This document shows, in pieces, positions 25,801 through 39,044 of a DNA stretch of 64,000 nucleotides. Within the stretch, counting starts at the first letter, position 1, and the number at the start of each line of letters is the position of its first letter. Below the pieces are notes generated by a model that did not search any database, was not told where the DNA came from, and worked only from the letters and a program-made list of their open reading frames with translations. Both the position numbers and the translations under genes were made by a program. Origin of the DNA: Glutinoglossum americanum (Eukaryota; Ascomycota; Geoglossomycetes; Geoglossales; Geoglossaceae); contig JAGHQL010000054.1 of assembly GCA_020080175.1 (NCBI GenBank), positions 1 to 64,000 of the forward strand, given 5' to 3'.

Positions 25801-28800
25801 GCTACATTACACCTACCGATGGACGAGAAGTCGATCCGCTTCAACGGTGGAAAGGGTGTCCGATATTTGTATGGGGATTTGGCGGAACCATTGTCACATC
25901 CTTTCCGAAAGAGGTTCCTAGGTATAGCTCGGGTCATGCACAACCCTTAATGGTTTGTAGCCCTGGGGAAGTAAAAATCAAAAGCGCCAAAGACGTCCTC
26001 CCACTTGAAGACAAGTTTGCCAAGTTTCCTGGGCCACTCCGAGCAAAGGGCAAGAAGAAAGAAGTCCTCGGCTGGTTGACCGAAAATATCGAGTCACAAG
26101 AGCGAGAGGCTGGCGGGCTGGGATACGGGCCAATAACTACTGAGGCTAGGAAACGATATGAAGAGAAACTGCTTCTATGGAAAATTTTGCGTGTCCTGGT
26201 CGAGAAGGATGGTGTATTAGAGGGTAATACTGAAGTGGAAGAGGCTGTCAGAACTATCTTGTTGCCAGGGGCTGAGGTAGATAGGGAGGATTCACATTCC
26301 CAATATGGTGGAGCTCTTGCCAGTGTTGCACGGTCGGTAAATGTCCAGCTTCAGCCGGACTCGGTAGATCCCTTGACATTTGGAACATTACGCAAAATCC
26401 TTCTCGAGGGTGATAGAGAAAAGGCGGTTTGGTACGCTGTCGACAGGCGTCTCTGGGGACATGCTATGCTTATTTCTTCCACACTTAACAGGGACACGTG
26501 GAAGCAGGTAGTCCAGGAGTTCGTGCGACAAGAGATCAAGAATTTGGGAAGCAACACAGAGCCTCTGGCCGCCCTTTACGAAATATTTGCTGGCAATGTT
26601 GAAGAGAGTATCGATGAACTTGTACCACCTTCCGCAAGAGCGGGCTTGCAGATGGTCAGTACGTCAGCAGATACAGGACCAACGAAGAATGCCCTAGAAG
26701 GGCTCGATAGATGGAAGGAAACCCTCAGCTTAGTATTGAGTAATCGTAGTGCGGATGATGAACAGGCTCTCGTATCTATAGGGAAGCTACTTGCTGGGTA
26801 CGGAAGAGTTGAGGCAGCACACCTCTGCTACCTCTTTGTTCGTTCATATCCGGCATTTGGCGGCGCGGACGATCCACAAACGAGTTTTGCACTCCTCGGC
26901 GCAGACCATACTCACCAGCCAGTCGACTTCGCGGGTAACCTTGAGTCGGTTCTCCTCAGTGAGATTTACGAGTTTGCGGCGACCCTTACGTCATCAGGGC
27001 ATGGCTCTCCCGCTCCCCACCTACAGGCCTACAAGCTCTACCATGCATTAGTACTAGCGGATTACGGTTACCGTAATGAGGCGCAGGGCTATTGTGCCGC
27101 CATTACAAATAGCATTCGGTCGACAACAAAATCGTCACCATACTACCACTCCGGGCTTTTCTCGACTTTGGACGATCTCTCAAACAGACTGCAACAGTCA
27201 CCCAAAGACAGTTCTGGTTCTTGGATATCGAAGCCAAGTATGGAGAAAGTCTCTGGATCTATGTGGGCGAAATTCAACAGCTTTGTGGCTGGAGACGAAA
27301 GTGATGCCGCGTCTACTGGCTCTGGCAAGGATGGACTTCCCGAAATTGGGCCATTCTCAAAGATTGCTGGTGGCACGCCGTCTTTGAGCCGCACCAGCTC
27401 AGCCGTTGACCTATACGGGGCGGCGTACATATCTAGAGATCCTGTCCCTCCACTAGCTGTGCCGAATTCCTCATTCGAAAGTTCTCGGTACGCTCCAAAG
27501 AAGTCATATGAGCCGCAAGGCCTCTCTTCATATGACATGCAAAGAACGACCTCCCAAGAACCGAGGACGTCAATGGAGTCGCAATCTGGTTCCTATGATG
27601 CTAAGCGGCCGGCTGATACTGTACATGGCGCACATGAATTGTTACAGAATGACACCTTCGAACCGACTAAGCTACAGTCTTTCTATCAGCCAGTATCTCG
27701 GCCTGCGCAGCATGAAAATGCTACACAGCAAACCCCGTTATACTCTTCGCTCTCCGTACCGCCGGCACAGAATCCCTATGCCATGATGACTTCTGATGCT
27801 ACAACATCCTCGCCCTATTACCCTAACGCTTCTCAAAGGCCTGGCCCACCCTCAGATTCTTCTCATTCATATCAGGGTTATGAACCGCAACAGCCGCATG
27901 GGCCTCACGCCCCAAGTTCCGCAGAAATAGAAGAGTCATCAGGATATGATCAACCAAGCTATTCAGGCTATGAGCCGCCTACATCTTCAACCCCATACAA
28001 TGAAGCAGAAAGTGGAGGGACATCTCCGATTGAAGATAAGCCAAAGAAAAGGTCAATCTATGATGACGACGATGATGGCGATCTCACCGCTCGAGCAGCC
28101 GAGATAGCACGAAGGGAGGAGAAAGAAAAGGGGAGTAAAGAAAAAACGGCAACACCAAATGGTAGGCTTATCTGCTTAACCCGGGTATTTTCCCCTCTAA
28201 CATTTTCATAGGAAAACAAGAGACTTATGGGGAAAAGAAGCCTGGGTGGTTTTCGGGTTGGTTTGGTAAAAAGGATCCGAACTCGCCAGCGGGGCCCATT
28301 AAAGCAAAGTTGGGAGAAGAGAGTTCCTTCTACTACGACCCAGAGCAAAAGAGATGGGTAAATAAGGTATTGAGGTCTTGAAATCTCAGATTATATTGAC
28401 CTCTGCTAACTGTCATATTCAGAAGGCCGGTGCGACAACACCGGCTCCGGCGGCTACGCCTCCCCCCCCTCGAGGTCCAACGCCAAGGTCCTCCTCCGGG
28501 CCCCCTAGCGTTGCTTCCGCCTCCAAACCCACGCCTCCTGCTCCAGTTTCTACGGACACCTTGGCCCCTTCCTTGACGGCCAGCGCTCCTCCAATCTCTC
28601 TCAACGGTCTGTATCCGCCACAGAGTGCACCCCCACCATCTCGCTCCCCTTCGATACCTGGAACACCTCCGCGAACAGACTCGCCTTTAAGCGGGGGTCT
28701 AGCACCGCCGACTCTGTTTGGCGGTTCGGCAGGCCCGGCTAGCGGCCCGCCATCGCGGCCCTCCACTGCGCTGAGTAACGCGTCCTCAATTGACGATCTA

Positions 28801-28887
28801 ATTGGCCCACCTGGCACGGCAAGGAAAGGCGGAACGATTAAAAAGAATAAAGCGAAGAGAGGATACGTAGATGTGATGGCGAAGTAA
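22833..28887 (+). CDS. SEC16: COPII coat assembly scaffold Sec16
   Basis: Peripheral ER-exit-site scaffold that concentrates COPII subunits and Sar1. Three exons (22833-28161, 28212-28366, 28423-28887) give 1982 residues. An ATG three bases later (22836) is equally possible; the frame is open further upstream but has no ATG. The N-terminal half is disordered and rich in Ser, Asp and Glu, turning Pro/Gln-rich around 500-980. The central conserved domain begins near residue 1000 with [18 protein letters not shown], and the ACE1-type helical fold extends to about 1500 ([23 protein letters not shown]). The C-terminus has the conserved [12 protein letters not shown] and [16 protein letters not shown] blocks created by splicing, then a Pro-rich tail. 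Its neighbour Neo1 also acts in early secretory traffic. Confidence 0.95.
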
Positions 28888-29369
28888 GGCCTGCTTGATT
28901 TCTCGTTCGTTCGTGCATGCGGTTGGCACCGTAAGATATAGGCTAGGTATTTTGTATTATTGACTGCGAGGCCGGTTCCTTGATTCGTCTCTTTTCTCAT
29001 GCTTTTATTAATTTCTACGTTGGTACAGCAAGCGTTACTTTCCACACTGTATTCTGCATATATATACCTCTTTCGAAGCATACATATTGGTGTGTAACTC
29101 CTGGCTACTAACCATCATAATTAATAACTGCCGAAGCCTCCGCGGAAGCCGAATGAGTAGTTTAATAAAAGCTATTAAAGAAATAGAATACGTGGAAAAC
29201 AGCGATTACACGAACCAGATCACTAACGATTATTAGCCGCCAACGTAGATAAGTTCTGTGTTTCGGAATATCGGAGGTGAGATGGTGGCGGCCGCAGAGC
29301 CGCATGATCCCTGTTCTATTTGTCGCGAGGGCATATCCTCCACAGAGCACACGACGCCCATACTGCGCC
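28888..29369. other. Intergenic region SEC16 / FAR11
   Basis: SEC16 3' flank and FAR11 5' flank on the same strand. AT-rich, with a possible TATA-like ATATATA near 29060. No gene is supported. Confidence 0.55.
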
Positions 29370-32300
29370 ATGTTTTCAAATGACGTTAACAAGGAAGTGC
29401 GGGACGATGATAAGGACTGGCGCATGAAATGGTTTGAAGATGAAATGGTAGAGCCATCTGCTGAGTCGGGAGGATCACAAGAGCTCGGAAGGCTGAAGGC
29501 AGATGAAGTTGACGAAATTGGAGCTCTTACATCCACTCCAGATGCTCCGGATACCCCGATAGTGGACCCCGCACGAAGTGTCATCGGAGATGGAGTAAGT
29601 GGGGTTGAAATGCAAGGCGGGGGCACAAAGAAACACACGATGCCTACAACCATGATAATGCTACCACAACGACCGCAGTTTCCACGAGTCGAGTCTCAAG
29701 CACGGCCCCCCCTCCAACCTCCACCCGCACCTCAAGGACAACAACAACAGCACATAGGCGCTCCAACGGACTCGCTCTCCTTATTGCAATTGAAGAGGCT
29801 CGTGAATGACATGCCCAAATTCGAGCCTGCTGCGTACACCTTTGTATATCAGGATACCACATCCTTCCCCGAGGAACTCGAGGAGTGGTTCACCTACAGT
29901 GACGAAGAGCGAAGCGACATTTTACATGCAAAGACAACTTTTGAGAAGAAGTGGGATACATTTGTCGCGAAGGCCGGCTCCACTACCCGAGACGAAGTGA
30001 AGTGGATTGATGCAGATATATCCAAGAGAAGGCGGTTTGTAGAGAGCGAGGTGGCTGGGTTAGAGGGCGTCAATTCTCAGAGGCGTGGGGAATGTTTAGA
30101 GTCCTTGGTCTATATTGGGCTTGGTGCATGGGGGGAGACGGCAGGACTCACGTCGGCCCAGACGGCCCAGACGGCCCAGACGGCTAGGAGGACCGAAGAC
30201 ACTGACGGCAAGGCTGAAGGTGCAGATGTTAAGCCAGATGACAGATTTGAGGATGCTGGTCTTCAAATAGACTGGATGATGCAAGGAGCGGAGCTCATTT
30301 ACGAGGCAATGGGCGTTCAGGCCGTGTTTGACGTACTAAGAGGTACCTGCTTAAGGTCTTGGTCAGTCAGCCTATGGCGTATCTTTAGCCTTGCGGGAGA
30401 ATCGTACTAAATACCTCAAAATAGGGATGATACGTATGATGCGCAAAGTTCGCCGAAACAGCAGCAGGAGCTCAGGGCTGCCGAGGCAAGAGAGTTGAGG
30501 AATGCTTTAACCATGATATATCTACTAGTGGAAGTCGGCAGACGGCAAATAGCAGACAATAGCAGCCCTAGAATCAGGGACGAACTAAGTGAGTTGGAGC
30601 GTCTAGAGGCAAACTTGAAATCTCGCGGCTAATACTGAGATAGCTGAACTGGAGCCGAGCTATCTGGGGTTTCTTGTCAAAATCCTTGCTAAACTACGAT
30701 GGGATGACTCGCTAGGTCTACCTGTGCCAAAGGTACTTTTTTTTCTTCAGTCCTACCCTGTCCAATAAAGCTTCCCGACTAACATCTTGAAATGGAGCTA
30801 TTTCTCCTCTTTTGGAAGTCTATGCTGCTACTGTTTGGTGGCACGAAAGAGATCGACAAAACGAAAGAGTATACCCGCATCGAGTCCGGAACGCCTGCAG
30901 ATGACAACGCCAAAGTACTTATCACAGCCTCACCGCTGGATTACCATTTATTCCGACAAGAACTTATCTCAAAATACCCTGCTTATAACCCTCCACCACC
31001 TCTATTGCCGTTAGAACTCGAGAATAATTCAATTCTTCCTCCATTACCCAATCACCCAAGCCGAGCCACCGGTGTAGGTTTTGGACCCGCAAATGTCACT
31101 GGTAATAGCGGATCGATCCTCCACCAACCTGTGCATATTGCAACGCCCGCGCCATCTCCCCCGCCATCACCCGTTGGTCCAGGCGGAAAGGCCGGAAAGA
31201 AACAGAACTACCAAACGAACCAGAACTTCCCGTTTCTCTACCCGCCGCTTGACAGTACGAGTAATAGCGCCGGTGGAAAAGGGGCGGCAGGACGGCAGGA
31301 TGCCCTGGTTGGAAAGAAATGGGAAGGAAGCGATGTTCCAACGTCTATCCTAGAGGCCGGCGAATTGTTTGCAAAGAGAATGAGGATGACAAGGGCAATG
31401 GAGCAGCTCTGGGCAGAAAGGGAACGCTACATGAAGTTTGAGAGGGGCTGGGGAAGCCTGAGCGAAGAGGAAGATGTGCCGAAAGTAGATCCTGCTGGAG
31501 GGACACACGGTGATTCAGTCGAGGGTAGCAATGGGAAAACGAGATGGGAGGCTACCAGGAGGCTACAAGCTGTCGAGGATTTCTACGTAAGACCACTGAA
31601 CCAACCACCGAACTAGATTAATCTAACTTCTGGCTAGCGAGAAGCTCTCCCCCACCTCCAATCATTAGTCATTGTACTACTGAAGGTGATTCTAGCGAAT
31701 GTCACTACCTTAATCACCCAATCGAACTCTGGGAGCGGTCAGAATGGTTTGGGTCCTGGATTTCATCCACCGGATAACGGCAACGGACAAAATAGGGGAA
31801 AGGGTAAAGAGAATGGTCGCGCAACCAACGGCAACGGTATGCCTCAGAGCGATGGTAATAAGGATGGCTCCGATCCCAAAATATCTATCGAGGAACTGGA
31901 TAATTCGAGGACACGAGAAATTACAGGCAAAGCTGTGTCGGGTGCCCTCTTACTTATCCTGAAGTGGTTTAAGTTATCTCGTGAGTATAATTTTTACCCT
32001 AGTACAATAGATCCTTGCAGTTGTATCTAACCTAGGGGAAACGCTGGTAGACATCCTCAAGTTTGAATATATGACGCAGTTGCTACTCGATTCAAACTAT
32101 CTCCCGTTGATATTAAAGCTTTTTGCGCACCAAGAGATGGAGAAGGTCGTTGACTCGAAAACGGACAGGGAAAACCTAAGGTCATATTTTCTCCCTACAT
32201 TCCAAATATAGCTTGAAATCAGCCATGCTGATAGATCGATAGATTCTTTCACTTTTGTCAATCACATAGTCGAAATGCTACCCCCGATGCCGATCAGGGC

Positions 32301-33053
32301 GAAGAAAGCGAAGATGAAGCTTGCCCACCACCTATAGTCAAACTTCGCCGAGAACCCTCTCGTCCTTCTTCTGCCATAGATCTCACCGCCTTCTCCGAGA
32401 ACCCAGGGCTCCCCCTCCCCTCTTCTGTCACCGCGGGCATCAACCCGTCCCCCCGCCCCCCCGAAGTCGACGAGCTCGGCCACCCTCTCTCCTCCGACAT
32501 GCCCCTCGAGCCCATAACCAGCTTCTCCTGGCGCAACTTCTTCTCCTCAATCAACTATCTCCGCATCATGCAAAAAATCTGCAAACACAAAGCCCACCGA
32601 AACCTCCTCCTCGTCCAGTACAAATCCTCCACCATCCTCAAGAAATCTTTAAAAGTCCCTCAACCAGAACTCCGCCTATACACCCTCAAGCTGTTTAAAG
32701 GCCAGGTTCCATATTGCGGCCGGAAATGGCGCCAGAGCAACATGCGTGTCATAACGGCAGTGTACCTCTATTGCCGCCCAGAACTCCGCGATGACTGGCT
32801 CGCCGGAAGCGACGTTGACGCGGATGTCGAGGAAGCACTCCCGCTTGAACAAGCTCTGCGCGCGTTGACCCATTGGCACAATATTAAGAGGTACCCCGAA
32901 CAGATGGGCGCTGACATGGCAGTCTTGGAGGAGGAACAGGATTTCTTCGTTAGGGAGTTGGAGAAGATGGATTTCGGGGAGGAGGAAAACGGAGGGCCCG
33001 GGGGGGAGGACGCAGCGTGGGAGGGGGGTCCGCTGCAGATGGAAGGGTGGTAG
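29370..33053 (+). CDS. FAR11: STRIPAK complex subunit Far11 / STRIP (N1221 family)
   Basis: Scaffold of the striatin-interacting phosphatase and kinase complex. It acts at ER and nuclear envelope in hyphal fusion, septation and sexual development (PRO22 in Sordaria). Seven exons (29370-30361, 30425-30588, 30644-30732, 30798-31586, 31638-31980, 32051-32180, 32270-33053) give 1096 residues. An in-frame ATG at 29304 would add 22. N1221 blocks are visible (KFEPAAYTFVYQDTTSFPEEL; LTMIYLLVEVGR; LPVPKLFLLFWKSMLLLFGG). The C-terminal STRIP domain has LKWFKLSHILKFEYMTQLLLDSN and SFSWRNFFSSINYLRIMQKI. Each junction was fixed by restoring one of these blocks, for example VPK|LFLLF. Three consecutive ACGGCCCAG units near 30160 encode a short AQT repeat in the N1221 domain. 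This is the last core gene before the accessory island. Confidence 0.93.
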
Positions 33054-33500
33054 GCCGCCGGAGGGGGGTCGTCTTGGGAAATACTGTTTCCTTACCCTAT
33101 GTATGCTCCGTTTTGTAAGCCAGGTGCATCCGGGGATCCATCCTACGATTTTTCCTTTCTTTTTCTTGGCCCCTTCCCCTACCTCTCACCCATCTCATAG
33201 TGTCTAAAGGGGAGGGAGTTTGGAAGCATATAACGTTTCACGTTGGGTAGTTGACTGGGCTCTAACCCCCCCACACACACCTCTTCCCTTCCTCCTGGCT
33301 GTCTGCGGCGGTGCGACGTATGTACGTGTGGGTTGAAGGTTAAAGAATGGAAGGGAGTCTTAGTTAGTGCATGCATGTAGGGTAGGGTAGACAGGTCACC
33401 GATGAGTCGGATGATCGGTATAGATCCGATAACCGCTCGAAATGAAAGGAGCTTATCTAGTTGGTTTCGGGCGGGGAGGAAGTGTGCTTATATATATGTA
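33054..33500. other. FAR11 3' flank up to the island border
   Basis: Ordinary 3'-flank DNA with no gene. It ends in TATATATG followed by the dinucleotide TA (33499-33500) that directly precedes the left terminal inverted repeat. Confidence 0.65.
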
Positions 33501-34145
33501 ACGTCCCTCCCCGTGTGGCGAGACACCCTCCGTGCCGAGATATATGAGGGGTACATTGAATTCAAGCAACGCAGACTCCGTGTACACATTAATATTTACT
33601 GCAATTCTATATACATTATATACTATAGCTATTTTGAAACATTTAGAAGCCCTTATATTTAAAAATTACATTTGTGTTGTTGCTCTCACGCGCAGAGTCT
33701 CTTTTCGTAGCTTAGCAGACTTCTTCCCAATAGCACCACTGTTAAGGTTTTACAGCTCTTAAAACTTATAAAAAGGTCCTATCAAAGCCCTAGAACCTTA
33801 CTTAGATGATAGAAAGTTATTATCAGTATCATGTCTGCTGTCATGTGCAAATTCATGCAGGGTCGCCACCCAGATCGGTACCTCCAACCAGAGTGATCAC
33901 CAATCCTGGCTAGTGCAAAACAGCTACATAATCATCACATTGTACTCTACTTACAGTGGCCACCAAGCAAGCTTGTAGCAGTCACACCTGTGGCTGTGCG
34001 AAGTCTTGGCAAGCGGGCCGACCTAAGCCCCGCAGCTTTGCGATCCAACTCACCTCCTTACCTCTTGTAGATTTGCCACCTCACAAGTGTGTGGCCGGAG
34101 CGGGTCGACCACCCTCCCTGCTAGTAGTGGCAACATCTAGTATGA
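33501..34145 (+). repeat. Left terminal inverted repeat of the island
   Basis: Best conserved against the right copy in the outer 50 bp and in 33835-34090. The middle (about 33680-33830) is diverged but still alignable. Near the inner end it carries copy A of the GC-rich 40-bp motif (34084-34124). It lacks the 200-bp LINE fragment that interrupts the right copy. Confidence 0.8.
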
Positions 34146-34876
34146 AATTGTTTTGATTAAAATGTATTGCCCGGCAAGCCGAAGCAGAAACTCTAGCGAG
34201 CGAAGCATTTGGTCGAGTCGTAAATGACAACCATTTTTGCCGGATCATGGGATACCACCGACGAACTATATTAAACAGTCAGATGAAGTCTAGAAAGTTG
34301 CACTTTACCGATTCACTTCTGCCCGCTAAATAGCACGGCATTTTCTCTCTTCGAGAGCCGTCCATGAGTATCCAGTAGATGCTGACATCATTAGTATCGA
34401 TAAAATCACAACCCATCAATAAACTCACTTGGAATATTGTCAAAAAGTCATCCATAGCCTCAGTATAGAATCCTTGAAAGTGGTTGGTTGTTGGCAAATA
34501 CTGTTGGAGGTAGCGTTTCGGTGTTGCCACATTCTATGGGATTCTACCTATTTATGAGTCATACCGCCGTGTATTTAGTCTGGGCCTTGCCCACGCCCAA
34601 TTCAAGTCAATCGGTCGCTCCAACATATTGCAACAAATACTATGTCCGTATAGTTGGGTTATTAGCCACGTAGCGAATATACGTAGAGAGAGAATGCTTT
34701 ATAGTCGTGGGCATCTAGTAGCTATGAACCAATCAAGCCCCCTCAGCGCTTCTAATAATACAGTCAGCCTTGCCTAGCGAATCGGGCCCCAAATAAAAGA
34801 AGCGAACAACGTCTGAGCTCTCCACCTTCGTGAATTTCATTGTGAACTTTAATACCAAGGGCAGCTCTGTGATCCT
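34146..34876. other. Island DNA between left TIR and the NACHT-ankyrin gene
   Basis: No supported gene. AT-rich, with only short open frames without recognisable content. The last 200 bp presumably hold the promoter of the NLR-like gene. Confidence 0.5.
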
Positions 34877-37800
34877 ATGGCAGATCCACTTAGCATTTCT
34901 GCAAGCATTGCAGCAATCCTTCAACTCTCTGTGACGATTGTCAAATACCTTAACGATGTGAAAGGTGCACCAGACGATCGAAAAAGGCTCAACGCCGAGA
35001 TCATCAGCACGATCGGCCTACTTTCGACCCTACAGCATCTCGTGCAACCGGATGAGACATGGTCTGCTACTGTGCAGTCACTCAATGCACCCAAGGGGCC
35101 ACTGGAACAGTTTCGATCCGCGCTGGAGCGCCTGGCTAAGAAGTTGTCACCAGTCGAGGGTAATAGTGCTATAAAGTTGCTAGCCTGGCCATTTCAGAAA
35201 GGGGAGGTTAGAGACATGCTTTATATGATCGAGCGACAGAAGGCACTACTTAATCTGGCTCTACAAAATGATCACTTGTACATTCAACCATCCTTCCTCT
35301 TACAAGCGCTAATTTACAAGTAGCAAACTCTTACAAGCAATCAAAGATGATAATTCGGAGGTGAAGAATGACATACGGGAGGCTGCAAAGGGGGTCGCCG
35401 AGTTACGGTTGGCCCAAGAAGGTAAGAATCACATTATAGCTTCGCTGGTTCCATAGCTGCATGTGACATTGGACATGGTTATCCCTAAATCAACAGAACC
35501 GGCTGACACTCTTCAAGACGAAAATCGGCAAAAAATTTATCAGTGGCTATTAGCACCGGATCCATCCTCAAACCACAATGCTGCGCGCAAGAAGCAACAA
35601 CCAAAATCAGGTTTATGGTTTGTCGAAGGATACCAATTCGCTCAGTGGAAGGCAACTTCTGGTTCGATGCTCTGGATACACGGAATTCGTACGTAGTTTC
35701 AGACAAACTACAGTTGCTGATTTCTAACCTCTCGTAAATAGCTGGATGCGGCAAGACAATCCTATGGTCAGTAGACTCGTCCTTTAGCGTTGCGAATAGC
35801 CTCAATAACTGCATTACGCTAGCTCAACCATTATTGAAGATATTATAAGTCATTGCCAGTCAGACTCAAAGCTTGGGGTTGCATACTTTTACTTCGATTT
35901 TAATGATAGTGAGAAACAGCGTCATAAGAACCTTATACGATCACTCATCAAACAGCTTTCTATACAAGGTAAGAAAACTCCTGAGGCTCTGCAGAAACTT
36001 TATTCTTGCAATCATGGCCAGCAACAACCGAGTAATGCAGAGCTTTTCGCAACTCTCCAATCCGTTATCAGAGGCTTTACCAAGACGTACATCATTATCG
36101 ATGCTCTGGATGAATGTATAGACAGAGATGACCTCTTGGAACTGATTCGGGACATTAAAGGGGAGAAAGTACAAATATTGGTCACTAGCCGGAAGGAGAA
36201 TGATATTGAAGATGCCCTGAAGCCTTTAATTGCAAGCCAGATCTGTATTCAAAGCGCAAACGTCGATGGCGATATCCAACTGCACATTCGTGAACGACTT
36301 CAGAATGACAAAAAGTTAAAGAGGTGGCCTGTGAAGGTGCAGGAAGAGATTGAGGAGGCGTTGATGGATAAAGCACATGGAATGTAAGTACAAAGTTCTC
36401 AGCTGTGCAAATACAACAATAACCGGCGTCAAGGTTCAGATGGGTTGTATGTCAACTGGACGCATTGCGGAGATGTTTAAAGGTCGACGCACTCAGAAAA
36501 ACCCTGAAGTCTCTGCCAAAGACATTAGATGAAACGTACGATCGAATACTATTAAGCATTGACCAAGAGTACATACACGATGCCTTGAAGGTTTTTCAGT
36601 GGTTAGCTTTTTCCATACGTCCAGTACGGATCGATGAGGTTGCCGAGGTACTTGCAGTGGATCTGGAATGGGATCCTCAATTCGACCCTGAAAAACGTCT
36701 GCTTGAACCGCGGGATTTACTCTTAATCTGCTCCAGCCTGGTCACTGTTTCACCTGTTGCACCAGATAGTTTACGTGGTGGGTCCGGAGGGTTAGAGTTG
36801 AAACTAGCCCATTTTTCTGTCAAAGAATATCTCATTTCGCAGAGAATCCGGATTAGCACGGCCTCAATATTTAGTATCGTTGAGATACCTGCTCATCTGT
36901 CCATCATTCAGACATGTCTCATCTATCTTTTACAGTTGGATAAGCCTGATTCCTTGAATTCTGATTTGGATCAGAAATATCCACTTGCCAGATATGCTGC
37001 GAGATACTGGACGAGGCATCTCGAAGGTATTGAAGATATTAGTATAGCTTCCTTGGACCCTTTGACCACCAAACTCTTCTGTTCCGGGAAATATTGCTTC
37101 CAGAATTGGATTCGAATCTGGGATCCTGACAGTTATTGGTGGGAGGAATCGGATCTTTCAAGGAAAGAAGAGGGAATTGCTCCTCCTCTATACTACGCAT
37201 CCTTATTAGATATGCGTCAGATCGTGCAACAGTTACTCGACAAAGGGGCCGACATCAACGCGCGTGGAGGCTACTACGATACCGCGCTGCATGCGGCTTC
37301 GCACGCTGGCCACAGCCAGATCGTTCAGTGGCTGCTTGACAAGGGGGCTGATATTAATGCTGAGTCGAAATTAAAGGAGAAAATGGCATTTATTGACAGC
37401 GATAGTTGGGATATAGTAACAGCGCTACACCTTGCAACTAGAAAAGGACACGAAACAGTGACCCGAATGCTGTTGGAGAGGGGGGCCGACGTCAACGCGG
37501 AAGCGAAGGTGAAGAATATTTTTGACAATACTTGTTACAAGACGGCGCTGCAACTAGCAACTGAGGAAGGATATGAGGCAATAGTGCGGCTATTGTTAGA
37601 GAAAGGGGCCAACATCAATGTGAGAGTGGTGTCGGAATCAGAGGGAATTTATCATTGGGATGGAGAGACGGCACTCCATACGGCGGCCGGGGGGGGACAT
37701 GAGACGATAACGCAACTTCTACTGGAGAAGAAGGCGGATGTCAATGCGAAGGCGAAGTTTGGGTCAGGACTCGGTTGTTGGACTGAAAGGACGGCATTGC

Positions 37801-39044
37801 ATCTAGCAGCCGAAAATGGATACAAGACAATAACGCGGTTGCTACTGAAGAAGGGTGCAGATGTTGATGCGAAGGCAGATGAGGTGCATGATGATATCTG
37901 GGATGACTCGGAGTTGCTATATGCTTTGTGTAGTGGTTCGCATGATACTACGGCGCTGCACCTAGCGGCTAGGGAAGGACACGAAGATGTGGCGCAGCTA
38001 CTACTAGAAAGTAGGGCCAACATCGCGGCGAAGGACAGAGAAGGAAAGACGGCGTTGCACGAAGCAGCTCGGGGAGGACATGCGGCAGTGGTGCGGCTGC
38101 TATTGAAGAGCGGAGCCAGTATTGCGACGAAGAATAAAAACGGAAGGACAGTTCTTCACGAGGCAGCCGTGGGCGGGTATGACGTGGTGTGGCTGCTATT
38201 AGAGAAGGGAGCCGACATCGACGCGAAGGACATAGACGGAAAGACGGCATTGCATGAAGCAACTGCGCGCGGGTATGAAGCAGCTGTGCAGCTGCTATTG
38301 GAGAAAGGGATCGACATCAACGCGAAAGATAATGAAGGGTATACACCGCTTCACCATGCGGTCGGGAACAGGCATGAGGCGGTGGTGTGGCTGCTGCTGG
38401 AACAGAAGGCAGATGTTGACGCAAAGGCTAAATATGGAGTGACGGCGCTACACTGGGCAGCAATCCACGGACAAGAGACGATGGTGCGGCTGTTACTGAA
38501 GTTCAAGGCGGACGCCAATGGGAAAGCTAAAGGTGGAGTGACGGCGCTGCAGCTAGCAGCCACCGACGGGCACGAGACAACGGTGCGGCTGCTACTGGAG
38601 TACAAGGTGGATGTCGATGCGGAGGCTGAAAGTGGAAAGTCGGCGCTGTACCGGGCGGCTCAAAAGGGGCACTTACCAGTAGTGCGGCTACTTCTAGAGC
38701 ATAACGCGGACGTCGAAGTAATGGATGAATATGGACGGACAGCGCTGCACCGGGCGGCCCAGAATGGGCACCTACCAGTGATGCGGCTACTTCTGGAGCA
38801 TAGCGCGGATGTCGAAGTAATGAATAAATATGGATGGACGGCGCTGCACCAGGCGGCCCAAAATGGAGACGAGGCAGTGATGCGGCTGCTGTTGAAGCAC
38901 AAAGCAGATGTAGAAATGAAAGATAGAAATGGACAGGTGGCGCTGCACCTGGCGGCCCAGAATGGGCACAAGAAAGCAGTGCGGCTGCTGTTGGCACACG
39001 AAGCAGACAGTGACAAGGCAGACATCGAAGAAAAGAATGGATGA
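34877..39044 (+). CDS. NACHT-ankyrin STAND (NLR-like) protein
   Basis: Fungal STAND proteins of this build act in non-self recognition and regulated cell death. Exons 34877-35277, 35324-35421, 35497-35688, 35742-35766, 35823-36383 and 36434-39044 encode 1295 residues. The N-terminal helical domain begins MADPLSISASIAAILQLS (fungal NLR N-terminal type). The NACHT domain has Walker A GIPGCGKT, which is formed only by splicing exons 3 and 4 (exon 4 is 25 bp), and Walker B IIIDALDEC with the sensor-like ILVTSR. A winged-helix-like region follows, then about 17 ankyrin repeats of the TALHLAAxNGH type. The frame stops at TGA 39042-39044 inside the array although ankyrin coding continues beyond (next entry). 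The product is therefore probably a truncated but expressible protein. The pathway partner is unknown. Confidence 0.9.
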